This document shows, one piece after another, positions 1 through 5,435 of a stretch of 5,466 bases of DNA. A program made the position numbers and the translations under genes. The first letter of the stretch is position 1. Every line of letters starts with the position of its first letter. The stretch is taken from assembly GCA_003542955.1 (NCBI GenBank), contig DPJP01000188.1, positions 1-5,466 of the forward strand. Direction: 5' to 3'. Below the pieces are notes generated by a model. It was given only the letters and a program-made list of their open reading frames with translations, made no database searches and had not been told where the DNA came from. The DNA comes from Armatimonadota bacterium. Lineage in GTDB: Bacteria; Armatimonadota; Zipacnadia; Zipacnadales; UBA11051.

Positions 1-390
1 CTTCTGATACCGCTGTGAAGTCGGCGCGGACAATTGCGGAGCAATGACACGGATTTCGGCTTGATTCCATCCTCTCGGTCTGGTATGGTTTGTGTATGCC
101 TCGCATTGCGCGCGTCATTGTGCCGGGCGTTCCGCATCACGTCACCCAGCGCGGCAACCGCCGCCAGCAGACGTTCTTCTGCGGCGACGACTATCGCGTC
201 TACCTCGAACTCATGGCTGAGTGGTGCAGAGAGCACGTCGTAGAGGTCTGGGCCTACTGCCTGATGCCCAACCATGTACACCTGATCGCAGTCCCCGCCG
301 AAGAGGACAGCCTCCGGCGCGCCATCGGCGAAGCACACCGCCGCTACACACGCCACGTCAACTTCCGGGAGGGCTGGCGGGGTCACCTGT
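1..390 (+). mobile_element. Truncated REP-associated transposase element, copy 1 (left part off window)
   Basis: This stretch aligns without gaps to 485-874 of the complete copy 2 at a constant offset of 484 bases. The 95 bases before the ATG differ at about 12 positions (roughly 87% identity). By comparison with copy 2, its left terminal repeat should lie about 75-95 bases before the window. The alignment ends at T390, which matches the first base of the Trp99 codon of copy 2, and the next base starts copy 2's inverted repeat. The 3' half of the element, with the catalytic tyrosine and the right terminal repeat, is absent and does not reappear after copy 2. This copy is therefore a remnant. 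Confidence 0.8.
61..89 (+). promoter_or_regulatory. Candidate promoter of transposase copy 1
   Basis: A -35-like TTGATT (61-66) and a -10-like TATGGT (84-89) are separated by 17 bases, with an extended -10 TGG just upstream. The -10 box ends six bases before the ATG at 96, so transcription would start at or near the start codon and the message would be leaderless. The same arrangement and spacing occur in the other two copies. This is inferred from sequence pattern only. Confidence 0.45.
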
Positions 391-392
391 AA
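96..392 (+). pseudogene. Truncated REP-associated (Y1/HUH) transposase, 98 residues
   Basis: This is the N-terminal 98 residues of an IS200-like Y1 transposase, a single-strand DNA endonuclease of the HUH family. It starts MPRIARVIVPGVPHHVTQRG like the other two copies, and ATG 96 is chosen because all three copies begin there. The metal-binding HVH of NHVHLIAV (residues 60-62) is intact. The protein stops at GWRGHL, before the catalytic tyrosine seen at residue 119 of the full copy, so it should not cleave DNA. It differs from copy 2 at 14 of 98 residues. The TAA stop (390-392) is made of T390 from this copy and AA from the adjacent terminal repeat. No other lesion is visible in the remaining frame, so truncation looks like the main inactivating event. 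Confidence 0.85.
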
Positions 393-410
393 TTCCGGGG
401 ACACCATACT
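391..410 (+). repeat. Left terminal (REP-like) repeat of copy 2
   Basis: AATTCCGGGGACACCATACT, the exact reverse complement of 1290-1309. It directly abuts truncated copy 1 and supplies the last two bases of that copy's stop codon. AATT recurs at 411-414, so the unit is flanked by AATT on both sides. It lacks the strong internal hairpin of classical enterobacterial REPs. Confidence 0.9.
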
Positions 411-484
411 AATTACGCAGAAGAGCCATGGAGCCGGGCTGTATGCGGTTCATGCCCTACACCTCTGACTACCGCCTCCCTGAG

Positions 485-873
485 CTTCTGATACCGCCGT
501 GAAGTCTGCGCGGACAATTGCGGGGCAATGACACCCATTTCGGCTTGCTTCCATCATCCTGGTCTGGTATGGTGCGTATATGCCTCGTATTGCGCGCGTC
601 ATTGTGCCGGGCGTTCCGCATCATGTCACCCAGCGCGGCAACCGCCGCCAGCAGACGTTCTTCTGCGACGGTGACTATCGTCTCTACTGTGACCTCATGG
701 CTCAGTGGTGTGACGAACGGGGGGTGGAGATATGGGCCTACTGTCTGATGCCCAACCACGTGCATCTGATCGCCGTCCCCGAGGAAGAAGACGGCCTCCG
801 CCGCGCCATCGGAGACGCCCACCGCCGCTACACACGGTACGTCAACTTCCGGGAAGGCTGGCGTGGGCATCTA
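485..873 (+). repeat. Direct repeat unit matching 1-389
   Basis: These bases repeat 1-389 in the same orientation at a constant offset of 484. They cover the upstream subterminal DNA, the promoter-like boxes and the first 98 transposase codons. The match stops where copy 1 is truncated. Divergence (about 13% of upstream bases, 14 of 98 residues) shows two element lineages side by side rather than a fresh local duplication. Confidence 0.85.
545..573 (+). promoter_or_regulatory. Candidate promoter of transposase copy 2
   Basis: TTGCTT (545-550) and TATGGT (568-573) are 17 bases apart, with TGG forming an extended -10. The -10 box ends six bases before ATG 580, and no Shine-Dalgarno sequence can fit between them in a transcript starting there, so leaderless translation is predicted. 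The eight bases GTATGGTG (567-574) also occur in the terminal repeat read from the right end (1291-1298). Confidence 0.45.
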
Positions 874-1290
874 TGGCAGGGCCGCTTCGCCTCCTTCCCG
901 CTGGATGACGCATACCTGCTGGTCGCCGCGCGCTACATCGAGCTGAATCCTGTCCGCGCAGGCCTGGCATCCGCGCCGGAGGAGTACCCCTGGAGCAGCG
1001 CGGCCGCGCACCTGACGCACAGACACGACGAGTTGGTGCGTACGGAACCACTCCTTGCTCGCTGCCACGATTGGTATGACTACCTGACGCAGCAATTCCC
1101 GGCGGAGCAATGGGATGCTCTCCGCAAGCACGAGCGGACGGGCCGGCCCCTGGGGTCGGATGCCTTTGTGAGCGACCTTGAGCGCAGCACCGGCCGATGC
1201 CTCCGCCCTCAACGCCGCGGGCGGAAGCCGAAGGAGACGAAGCCCTGCCCCGACGCCCGCAAGCCGGCACGACAGGCTCGGTCGAAATAA
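580..1290 (+). CDS. REP-associated tyrosine transposase (IS200/IS605-like, Y1 HUH), full length
   Basis: This 236-residue transposase belongs to the Y1 HUH superfamily, whose members nick single-stranded DNA at hairpin or REP-like ends through a 5'-phosphotyrosine intermediate. The N-terminal catalytic domain has the family opening PRIARVIVPGVPHHVTQRGN and the metal-binding HVH of MPNHVHLIAV (H60, H62). The likely nucleophile is Tyr119 in ARYIELNPVRAG. These are the hallmarks of the REP-associated (RAYT) subgroup. A C-terminal extension (about 187-220) reads TGRPLGSDAFVSDLERSTGR followed by the basic RRGRKPK, probably DNA-contacting. ATG 580 matches the start of the other copies. The TAA at 1288-1290 shares its last base with the right terminal repeat. 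No inactivating change is visible. Transcription is probably from the leaderless promoter just upstream. Confidence 0.93.
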   Translation: MPRIARVIVPGVPHHVTQRGNRRQQTFFCDGDYRLYCDLMAQWCDERGVEIWAYCLMPNHVHLIAVPEEEDGLRRAIGDAHRRYTRYVNFREGWRGHLWQGRFASFPLDDAYLLVAARYIELNPVRAGLASAPEEYPWSSAAAHLTHRHDELVRTEPLLARCHDWYDYLTQQFPAEQWDALRKHERTGRPLGSDAFVSDLERSTGRCLRPQRRGRKPKETKPCPDARKPARQARSK

Positions 1291-1309
1291 GTATGGTGTC
1301 CCCGGAATT
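1290..1309 (-). repeat. Right terminal (REP-like) repeat of copy 2, inverted
   Basis: AGTATGGTGTCCCCGGAATT is the exact reverse complement of 391-410. It overlaps the transposase stop codon by one base and, with the next two bases, ends in the palindrome GGAATTCC (1304-1311). Read on the + strand it contains ATG at 1293, in frame with the downstream surface-protein fragment and giving MVSPEF. Confidence 0.9.
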
Positions 1310-3062
1310 CCGCGCGCTGCAGAGGGGAAGCACGGCCCTGGAGCACGGGCCCATTGACCTCTGCGTTGCGGGCGCTTGGGAGGACTTTGAGGGGAGCATA
1401 GGAGGCTTCATCCTCATCAATGAGGACGATGACAACGACAACGATACAGAGGACAACGCAGACGCCGGCCAAGTCACGGGCGAGGATGACCTGAAGACGC
1501 TGACGGTGAGTTGGGACGAGGACGCGCTCGCGGGGCACACAGGCACACTACAGCTTGACTTGGTGAGCGGGGGCGCAAAGGTCAAAGTGTGGGAAGAGGG
1601 TGACAAGCAGACACAGGTGACCCTCCCGGTAGTGTGGGACCCTACTGACGACCAACCGATAGTCTACTACGTCGAGGGTTACGAGGTCAGCGGCAGTATG
1701 CAGGATATTGACTTCAAACTCTCCTGGCTCGAAGCCAACCGGAATCCGGTCGAGGATAGCGCCAAGGCAACTGTGGTGCGCGTGGACCTTGATATCGACT
1801 CGGACGACAACAACTGGTGGGCTCCACCCGACCGCACGCTCGCCGAAGACAGAGCTGAGGACACTGCCGCGAAGCCCGTGATGGTCAATGTGGATGACGA
1901 CAACGGCGATAGTGTCCTTGACTTCACGGACGATGCAGTCAATGGTCAAGCTGATGCCGACTGGGATATGGCCAAAATGGTAGCATGCGTTGAGCCGGCG
2001 TGGACAGGGGGCACTGCAACTCCGCGCATTGAGGTGGTCCTGGGCGCCTCATCCTACAGCAGAGCGCGCGTGTTCCGCGCACAGACCGGAAATGCTCCTC
2101 TCATCGGGCCTCCACCACAGGACACAGAGAAGGTGCTTGAGCCCAACGACTTCACAGGCGGAACCTGTGGTCTACTGGTTGAGGGGTGCGAGACCGGCTC
2201 CGCCATATTGTCCCTCAAGTTCAGGTTGTGCCAGTCCACCGGCAACACGAACCTCTTCACCGATAGCGTAGGTGTCGGGGTCATGGATCACCTCCCTGCT
2301 GTCGTCCATGTTACACAGCACAAGGACACGGACATGTTGTGCTGCGCGACCGATGCAAACGACTGCGCCGTTGGTGGCGTCCATCGCTGGGACTGCGACC
2401 ACGGCGCCTATGACCAGAATTGCGATCACTGCTATCAGTATTGCGCGCGTGCCTGCATATCGATGTTCAACAGCAACTTCGGGGGCTCCTTGTCTCAGGA
2501 TCGCATATCCTTCTTCAATCGAGCGAATTGGGACCAGGGAGGAGACCTGGGTCACGGTGACGGGATGTACAACACCTCAGCGCATCCACACGTACGCCAA
2601 GCGCTAGAGTGGGCACTTGGCGGCAACGCCCAATGCACGCAGGCATTCACGCCGAACAACTGGCATGCGGTCGCCGACGGCATCGTGTCGCGGTCGCCTG
2701 TCTACACCAGCACGGGCTCCCACGCGCGTCTGGTGGCTGGCGCGAGGGTGGACGCGCAGGGGATCCGCAGCATCCTGGTGCACGACCCGAAGGACCCCGC
2801 CGAGGCCTGGCAGCTCTTCAGCACCTACAACTTCGTTTCGTCCATACGGGCCGATGCCGCCGCGATCCATCTCATCTCAGGCATATCGGAGGAGGCCACA
2901 GTGCACACCCACTCGGACAATGATGGAGTAGTCGATCTCGATGAGGACAACCGCTTCGCTGACTTCGAGGCTGCTCGTAACTACCAACTGAACAAGCTTC
3001 TAGACGACTCCGGAGGTAGCCCGGATGACGACAAAGTCGAGTTGCGCGCCTTCTATCATTGA
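1293..3062 (+). CDS. 5'-truncated Asp/Asn-rich surface protein with C39-like cysteine-peptidase domain
   Basis: This open frame encodes 589 residues from ATG 1293. That ATG and the first residues (MVSPEF) come from the transposon repeat, so the native start and N-terminus are missing. The frame is also open back to 1197, but there it only shadows the transposase. Residues 38-330 are Asp-rich, beta-like modules with INEDDDNDND (42-51) and VNVDDDNGDSVLD (198-210), as in large bacterial surface proteins. Residues 350-388 hold eight cysteines. YQYCARACISMF (Cys384 or Cys388), SHARLVAG (His477) and VHDP (Asp498) match the Cys-His-Asp order of C39-like papain-fold peptidases. HSDNDGVVDLDEDNRF (540-555) resembles calcium-binding thrombospondin-3-type aspartate repeats. 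An extracellular location is inferred. Expression could depend on reinitiation after the transposase stop (TAA 1288-1290). It may be a decaying pseudogene, although the frame has no stop or frameshift. Family assignment is by motif reading only. Confidence 0.62.
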   Translation: MVSPEFRALQRGSTALEHGPIDLCVAGAWEDFEGSIGGFILINEDDDNDNDTEDNADAGQVTGEDDLKTLTVSWDEDALAGHTGTLQLDLVSGGAKVKVWEEGDKQTQVTLPVVWDPTDDQPIVYYVEGYEVSGSMQDIDFKLSWLEANRNPVEDSAKATVVRVDLDIDSDDNNWWAPPDRTLAEDRAEDTAAKPVMVNVDDDNGDSVLDFTDDAVNGQADADWDMAKMVACVEPAWTGGTATPRIEVVLGASSYSRARVFRAQTGNAPLIGPPPQDTEKVLEPNDFTGGTCGLLVEGCETGSAILSLKFRLCQSTGNTNLFTDSVGVGVMDHLPAVVHVTQHKDTDMLCCATDANDCAVGGVHRWDCDHGAYDQNCDHCYQYCARACISMFNSNFGGSLSQDRISFFNRANWDQGGDLGHGDGMYNTSAHPHVRQALEWALGGNAQCTQAFTPNNWHAVADGIVSRSPVYTSTGSHARLVAGARVDAQGIRSILVHDPKDPAEAWQLFSTYNFVSSIRADAAAIHLISGISEEATVHTHSDNDGVVDLDEDNRFADFEAARNYQLNKLLDDSGGSPDDDKVELRAFYH

Positions 3063-3066
3063 CAGC

Positions 3067-3073
3067 GGGTGGA
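3067..3073 (+). promoter_or_regulatory. Weak ribosome binding site for the first LTD gene
   Basis: GGGTGGA lies eight bases before ATG 3082, just after the stop of the preceding frame. It favours 3082 over the in-frame ATGs at 3025 (inside the upstream gene) and 3127 (no purine-rich stretch before it). It is only a partial match to GGAGG. Confidence 0.4.
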
Positions 3074-3081
3074 AACCAGCC

Positions 3082-4131
3082 ATGAGGCCGGCCTGCCGCA
3101 GGCCATACAGACGTGTGCGACTTGCCATGCGGCGCGCAACTGTGCCGCTCATGTTGCTGGTGGCAGCGCTGTGCGTTCGTGGCGCCCCACAGACGCCACC
3201 TGTAACCGTCCTCATCAACGAGATCAGCCCGCTGCCGCTGTCGGACGACGAGCCGACGTGGGTGGAGCTGCTGAACGTAAGCCAAGCCCCAGTGGACCTG
3301 TCTGGCTGGTCGCTGTGGGACCGGTGGGGGTGCCGGTTGGTCTTCGCTGACGAGACGTCCGAGTTGGCTCCCGCCGGTCTCGTTGTTGTGTGGTTCCGGG
3401 GGGAGGAGGAGGCGTCGCCTGCGCGGACATTCGCCCGCGAGGCAGGCATGCACATCGACCAGGTGGGCGAAGACGCCGCCGACGCCTTCCGACAGCAGAT
3501 CGGCGAGTGCGCGCTCTTCGCCGCGCCCGACCGCACTCCGCAGGCGCTGCGCGACTACGTGTGTTGGGGCGACAAGTCATCATCGCAGACCGCGACTGTC
3601 CTGCGCGCGGCGGGAGTGCTTGCCGCTTCCGGCCACGCGCTGTCGAAGTTCGGCTGCGATGGCTGCACCGTGCTCGAGATCGGGGGTACCCTTGGCCGCA
3701 GCCCACGGCTGACCCAGATTCTGAGCGCGGGGCAGAACCAGGCCTCCTCTGATCTGCAGAACACCTGGGACTACTACGCGCCGGGCGAGGTATCACCCGG
3801 ACGCCCCAATCGATGGCCTGCCCCGGCTCCGCACAGCCCAATCCTCAGCCTCACGTCTCGCACGGCCGAGTTCGTGGTGGACTATCCGGTGACGCTCCTG
3901 GGTCCTCCTCAGGAGGCCTGCAGGCTCCAGGTAGCTGAGCGACCCTCGTTTCAGCAGCCACTGGTGGACAGGGCGTACGCGCCCGGTGAAAGGCTACGGG
4001 TGGATGGCCTCGCCCCCGGCACCTACTACTGGCGGGCCCGTCTCGAACGCGATGACATGGTAACGCCCTGGTCAGAAGGTTACTACTTGGAGTTGCGAGA
4101 CCCAAATGCCGTGCACGAGGCGGACGACTGA
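3082..4131 (+). CDS. Secreted lamin-tail-domain protein with C-terminal FnIII-like domain, paralogue 1
   Basis: The 349-residue protein has a basic start (RRPYRRVRLAMRR) and hydrophobic core (VPLMLLVAALCV), a likely Sec signal peptide ending near residues 33-36. An LTD follows from about 43 to 243. It opens with VLINEISP, has EPTWVELLNVSQAPVDLSGW in the place of the family's W-I/V-EL-N...DLSGW signature, and closes with APGEVSPGRPN, the usual LTD end. Residues about 256-338 look like a fibronectin-III-type beta sandwich (FVVDYP...CRLQVAE...GLAPGTYYWRARL). LTDs occur in bacterial secreted proteins, often beside hydrolase or binding domains. No catalytic motif is seen here, so a structural or adhesive extracellular role is inferred. 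The gene starts 19 bases after the preceding stop and is followed by its paralogue, suggesting an operon. Cysteines in WGCR, ECALF and VCW are shared with paralogue 2. Confidence 0.82.
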   Translation: MRPACRRPYRRVRLAMRRATVPLMLLVAALCVRGAPQTPPVTVLINEISPLPLSDDEPTWVELLNVSQAPVDLSGWSLWDRWGCRLVFADETSELAPAGLVVVWFRGEEEASPARTFAREAGMHIDQVGEDAADAFRQQIGECALFAAPDRTPQALRDYVCWGDKSSSQTATVLRAAGVLAASGHALSKFGCDGCTVLEIGGTLGRSPRLTQILSAGQNQASSDLQNTWDYYAPGEVSPGRPNRWPAPAPHSPILSLTSRTAEFVVDYPVTLLGPPQEACRLQVAERPSFQQPLVDRAYAPGERLRVDGLAPGTYYWRARLERDDMVTPWSEGYYLELRDPNAVHEADD

Positions 4132-4137
4132 GATGCT

Positions 4138-4157
4138 GGAGGCGTGCCGATGGAGGG
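4138..4157 (+). promoter_or_regulatory. Two Shine-Dalgarno sites serving alternative starts of the second LTD gene
   Basis: GGAGG at 4138-4142 lies seven bases before ATG 4150, and GGAGGG at 4152-4157 lies seven bases before ATG 4165. Both ATGs are in frame and both sites are good, so the start cannot be decided from spacing. The proteins differ by five residues (MEGGR). A GTG at 4144 is also in frame but less well placed. Confidence 0.55.
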
Positions 4158-4164
4158 TGGACGT

Positions 4165-5199
4165 ATGCGACGCTCAGCGAGCCGCAGCAAACGCAGACCG
4201 CACAGGGTGACACCTCCTCTCGCAGTTCTGGCCGCCGTGGCGTGCCTTGCGGTTGGGACGTCACCTGCCTGCGCTGTCCCGATGGCCGTCCTCATCAATG
4301 AGATCAGCCCGATGCCACTGTCTGATGACGAGCCCACCTGGGTGGAACTGCTGAACGTGGCGGAGGCCCCAGTCGACATCTCCGGCTGGTCACTGTGGGA
4401 TCGGTGGGGCTGCCGGTTCGTGTTCCCCGCCAGAGCGTCGGAGTTGCCTCCGGGCGGCCTCATTGTCGTGTGGTTCCTGCGTTCGAAGGAGATGCCCTTG
4501 GGGCGCACGTTCCGGCGCGAGGGGGCTGTGCACCTCGAGGAGGTGGGAGACGACGCTGCGGATGCCTTCCGTGGGAGAGCGAGCGAATGCGCGCTGTTCG
4601 CCACAAGCGAGGCACGCCCGGAGGCCCTGGTCGACTTCGTGTGCTGGGCGCGAGGGCCCAGGCCCCAGACTGCAGCCATTCTGCAGGACGCGCATGTCTC
4701 TGAGACCTTGCTGGAGCCAGTGGTGGCGGTTGGTGAGTCGTGGCTGCGCCGGGGTGAGAGCATCGGCCGCACACCGAGCGGAGAGCACCTAACGGCAAGC
4801 GCAGCGCCGCTGTCGGGTATGGGCTCATCTCGCGCGTGGGCCGTCTATGCACCGGGCGATGTCACTCCAGGCAAGGCCAACCCGTGGCCGGCCCCGGTAG
4901 CCCGCTCCCCGATGAGTTGGGTCACCGCCAACGCGGTCGAGTTCAGTGTGGCATGGCCCCCGCCCCTCTCCGCTCCTCCGGGCAGACGGGTGAGGCTGCA
5001 GGTAGCTGAGCGCTCCTTCGAGCAGCACTGCGTGGTTGATCGGCTTTTCGACGCTGGCGAGAGACTGATCGTGGACAACCTGCCCTTCGGAGAGTACTAC
5101 TGGCGGACACGTGTTGAGGATGGTGACGTGCAGAGCCGCTGGTCACGAGGCCAGTGGTTCCATCTGCTCGACCCAAGCATCTACGGGCCGGGTCGATGA
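4165..5199 (+). CDS. Secreted lamin-tail-domain protein with C-terminal FnIII-like domain, paralogue 2
   Basis: From ATG 4165 the protein has 344 residues; 4150 is an equally plausible start. A strongly basic n-region (MRRSASRSKRRPHR) and hydrophobic stretch (LAVLAAVACLAVG) end in SPACA before VP, a good signal peptidase I site after residue 37. The LTD spans about 42-239, from VLINEISP through EPTWVELLNVAEAPVDISGW to YAPGDVTPGKAN. A fibronectin-III-like domain follows at about 258-334 (VEFSVAW...VRLQVAE...LPFGEYYWRTRV). It is about two-thirds identical to paralogue 1 over the first 121 LTD residues and less similar afterwards. It lies 33 bases behind paralogue 1, so it is probably cotranscribed. 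Binding partner and role are unknown; an extracellular structural or binding role is inferred from the domains. Downstream is only transposon-end sequence. Confidence 0.82.
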   Translation: MRRSASRSKRRPHRVTPPLAVLAAVACLAVGTSPACAVPMAVLINEISPMPLSDDEPTWVELLNVAEAPVDISGWSLWDRWGCRFVFPARASELPPGGLIVVWFLRSKEMPLGRTFRREGAVHLEEVGDDAADAFRGRASECALFATSEARPEALVDFVCWARGPRPQTAAILQDAHVSETLLEPVVAVGESWLRRGESIGRTPSGEHLTASAAPLSGMGSSRAWAVYAPGDVTPGKANPWPAPVARSPMSWVTANAVEFSVAWPPPLSAPPGRRVRLQVAERSFEQHCVVDRLFDAGERLIVDNLPFGEYYWRTRVEDGDVQSRWSRGQWFHLLDPSIYGPGR

Positions 5200-5226
5200 T
5201 AGACCGCCCCCGTCGCAGGGGTCCAG

Positions 5227-5243
5227 AGTTCCGGGGACACCAT
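5227..5243 (+). repeat. Partial extra copy of the REP-like repeat
   Basis: AGTTCCGGGGACACCAT matches the terminal repeat except for its second base. It is in direct orientation with the next unit at an 18-base period. It lacks the final ACT, reading ATG instead of ATACT. It may be the footprint of an earlier element end or a partial duplication of the neighbouring unit. Confidence 0.8.
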
Positions 5244-5244
5244 G

Positions 5245-5264
5245 AGTTCCGGGGACACCATACT
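5245..5264 (+). repeat. Left terminal (REP-like) repeat of copy 3
   Basis: AGTTCCGGGGACACCATACT differs from the copy 2 repeat (391-410) at one base. It is followed by GATCACACAGAAAGGCCA, matching the bases after the copy 2 repeat at most positions. There are 171 bases from its end to the transposase ATG, against 169 in copy 2. Confidence 0.85.
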
Positions 5265-5400
5265 GATCACACAGAAAGGCCACAGACGTCGAGCAGGCGG
5301 CATCTCACGCCTGACGCCTTCTGGCTACCGCCGACGTGCGATTCTGACGCCCGCTCCAGGTCCGAGCGCACAATTGGGGAACGGAGACCCAGTTCTGCAC

Positions 5401-5429
5401 CTGATTCTCGGTTCCTGCTCTGGTATGGT
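5401..5429 (+). promoter_or_regulatory. Candidate promoter of transposase copy 3
   Basis: CTGATT (5401-5406) and TATGGT (5424-5429) are 17 bases apart, with the same TGG extended -10 and the same six-base gap to the ATG as in the other copies. CTCTGGTATGGTA is preserved while most surrounding bases have changed, which supports a functional role for this box. Confidence 0.45.
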
Positions 5430-5435
5430 ATCTGT

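Larger units (their letters stand above)
391..1309 (+). mobile_element. Complete REP-associated transposase element, copy 2 (919 bp)
   Basis: The element is bounded by perfect 20-bp inverted repeats at 391-410 and 1290-1309. It holds one gene, the 236-residue transposase at 580-1290. Positions 411-579 are a non-coding left subterminal segment. Its first 25 bases or so resemble those of the third copy (pattern ACT-AT-AC-CAGAA--GCCA), and CAATTG sits exactly 60 bases from the transposase ATG in all three copies. No target-site duplication is evident, as expected for Y1 transposases, which do not generate them. The left neighbour is truncated copy 1 and the right neighbour is a 5'-truncated surface-protein gene, so both edges are breakpoints in older sequence. 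Perfect terminal repeats with an intact gene suggest a fairly recent, possibly functional element. Confidence 0.82.

Noticed and set aside
33..45. Small hairpin ATTGC-GGA-GCAAT upstream of copy 1, repeated at 517-529 in copy 2
   Set aside because: It is short, and copy 3 keeps CAATTG at the same distance from the ATG but not the other arm, so conservation does not support a functional stem.
1197..1292. Upstream extension of the surface-protein frame to an ATG at 1197
   Set aside because: These 32 codons overlap the conserved C-terminal coding part of the transposase in another frame. Their composition is shadow-like, and real homologous-looking sequence begins only after the terminal repeat.
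842..1606. Long minus-strand open frame opposite the transposase and surface-protein start
   Set aside because: Ser/Pro/Arg-rich low-complexity translation typical of the antisense of GC-rich genes, crossing the element boundary, with no recognisable domain.
3025..3081. Earlier start (3025) for the first LTD gene
   Set aside because: It lies within the upstream frame, has no clear ribosome binding site, and adds a polar stretch before the signal peptide; 3082 fits better.
3393..3401. Solo match to the terminal repeat core (GTTCCGGGG) inside the first LTD gene
   Set aside because: Only nine bases match and they lie within conserved LTD coding sequence (VVWFRG), where the paralogue has WFLR, so chance similarity is enough.
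4083..4772. Long minus-strand open frame opposite the second LTD gene
   Set aside because: It mirrors the minus-strand frame opposite the first LTD gene because the two genes are paralogues; this similarity is inherited from the sense strand and is not evidence of an antisense gene.
5207..5223. Possible terminator after the second LTD gene (CCCC, short loop, GGGG)
   Set aside because: The stem is only four pairs with mismatches outside it, and there is no T tract.
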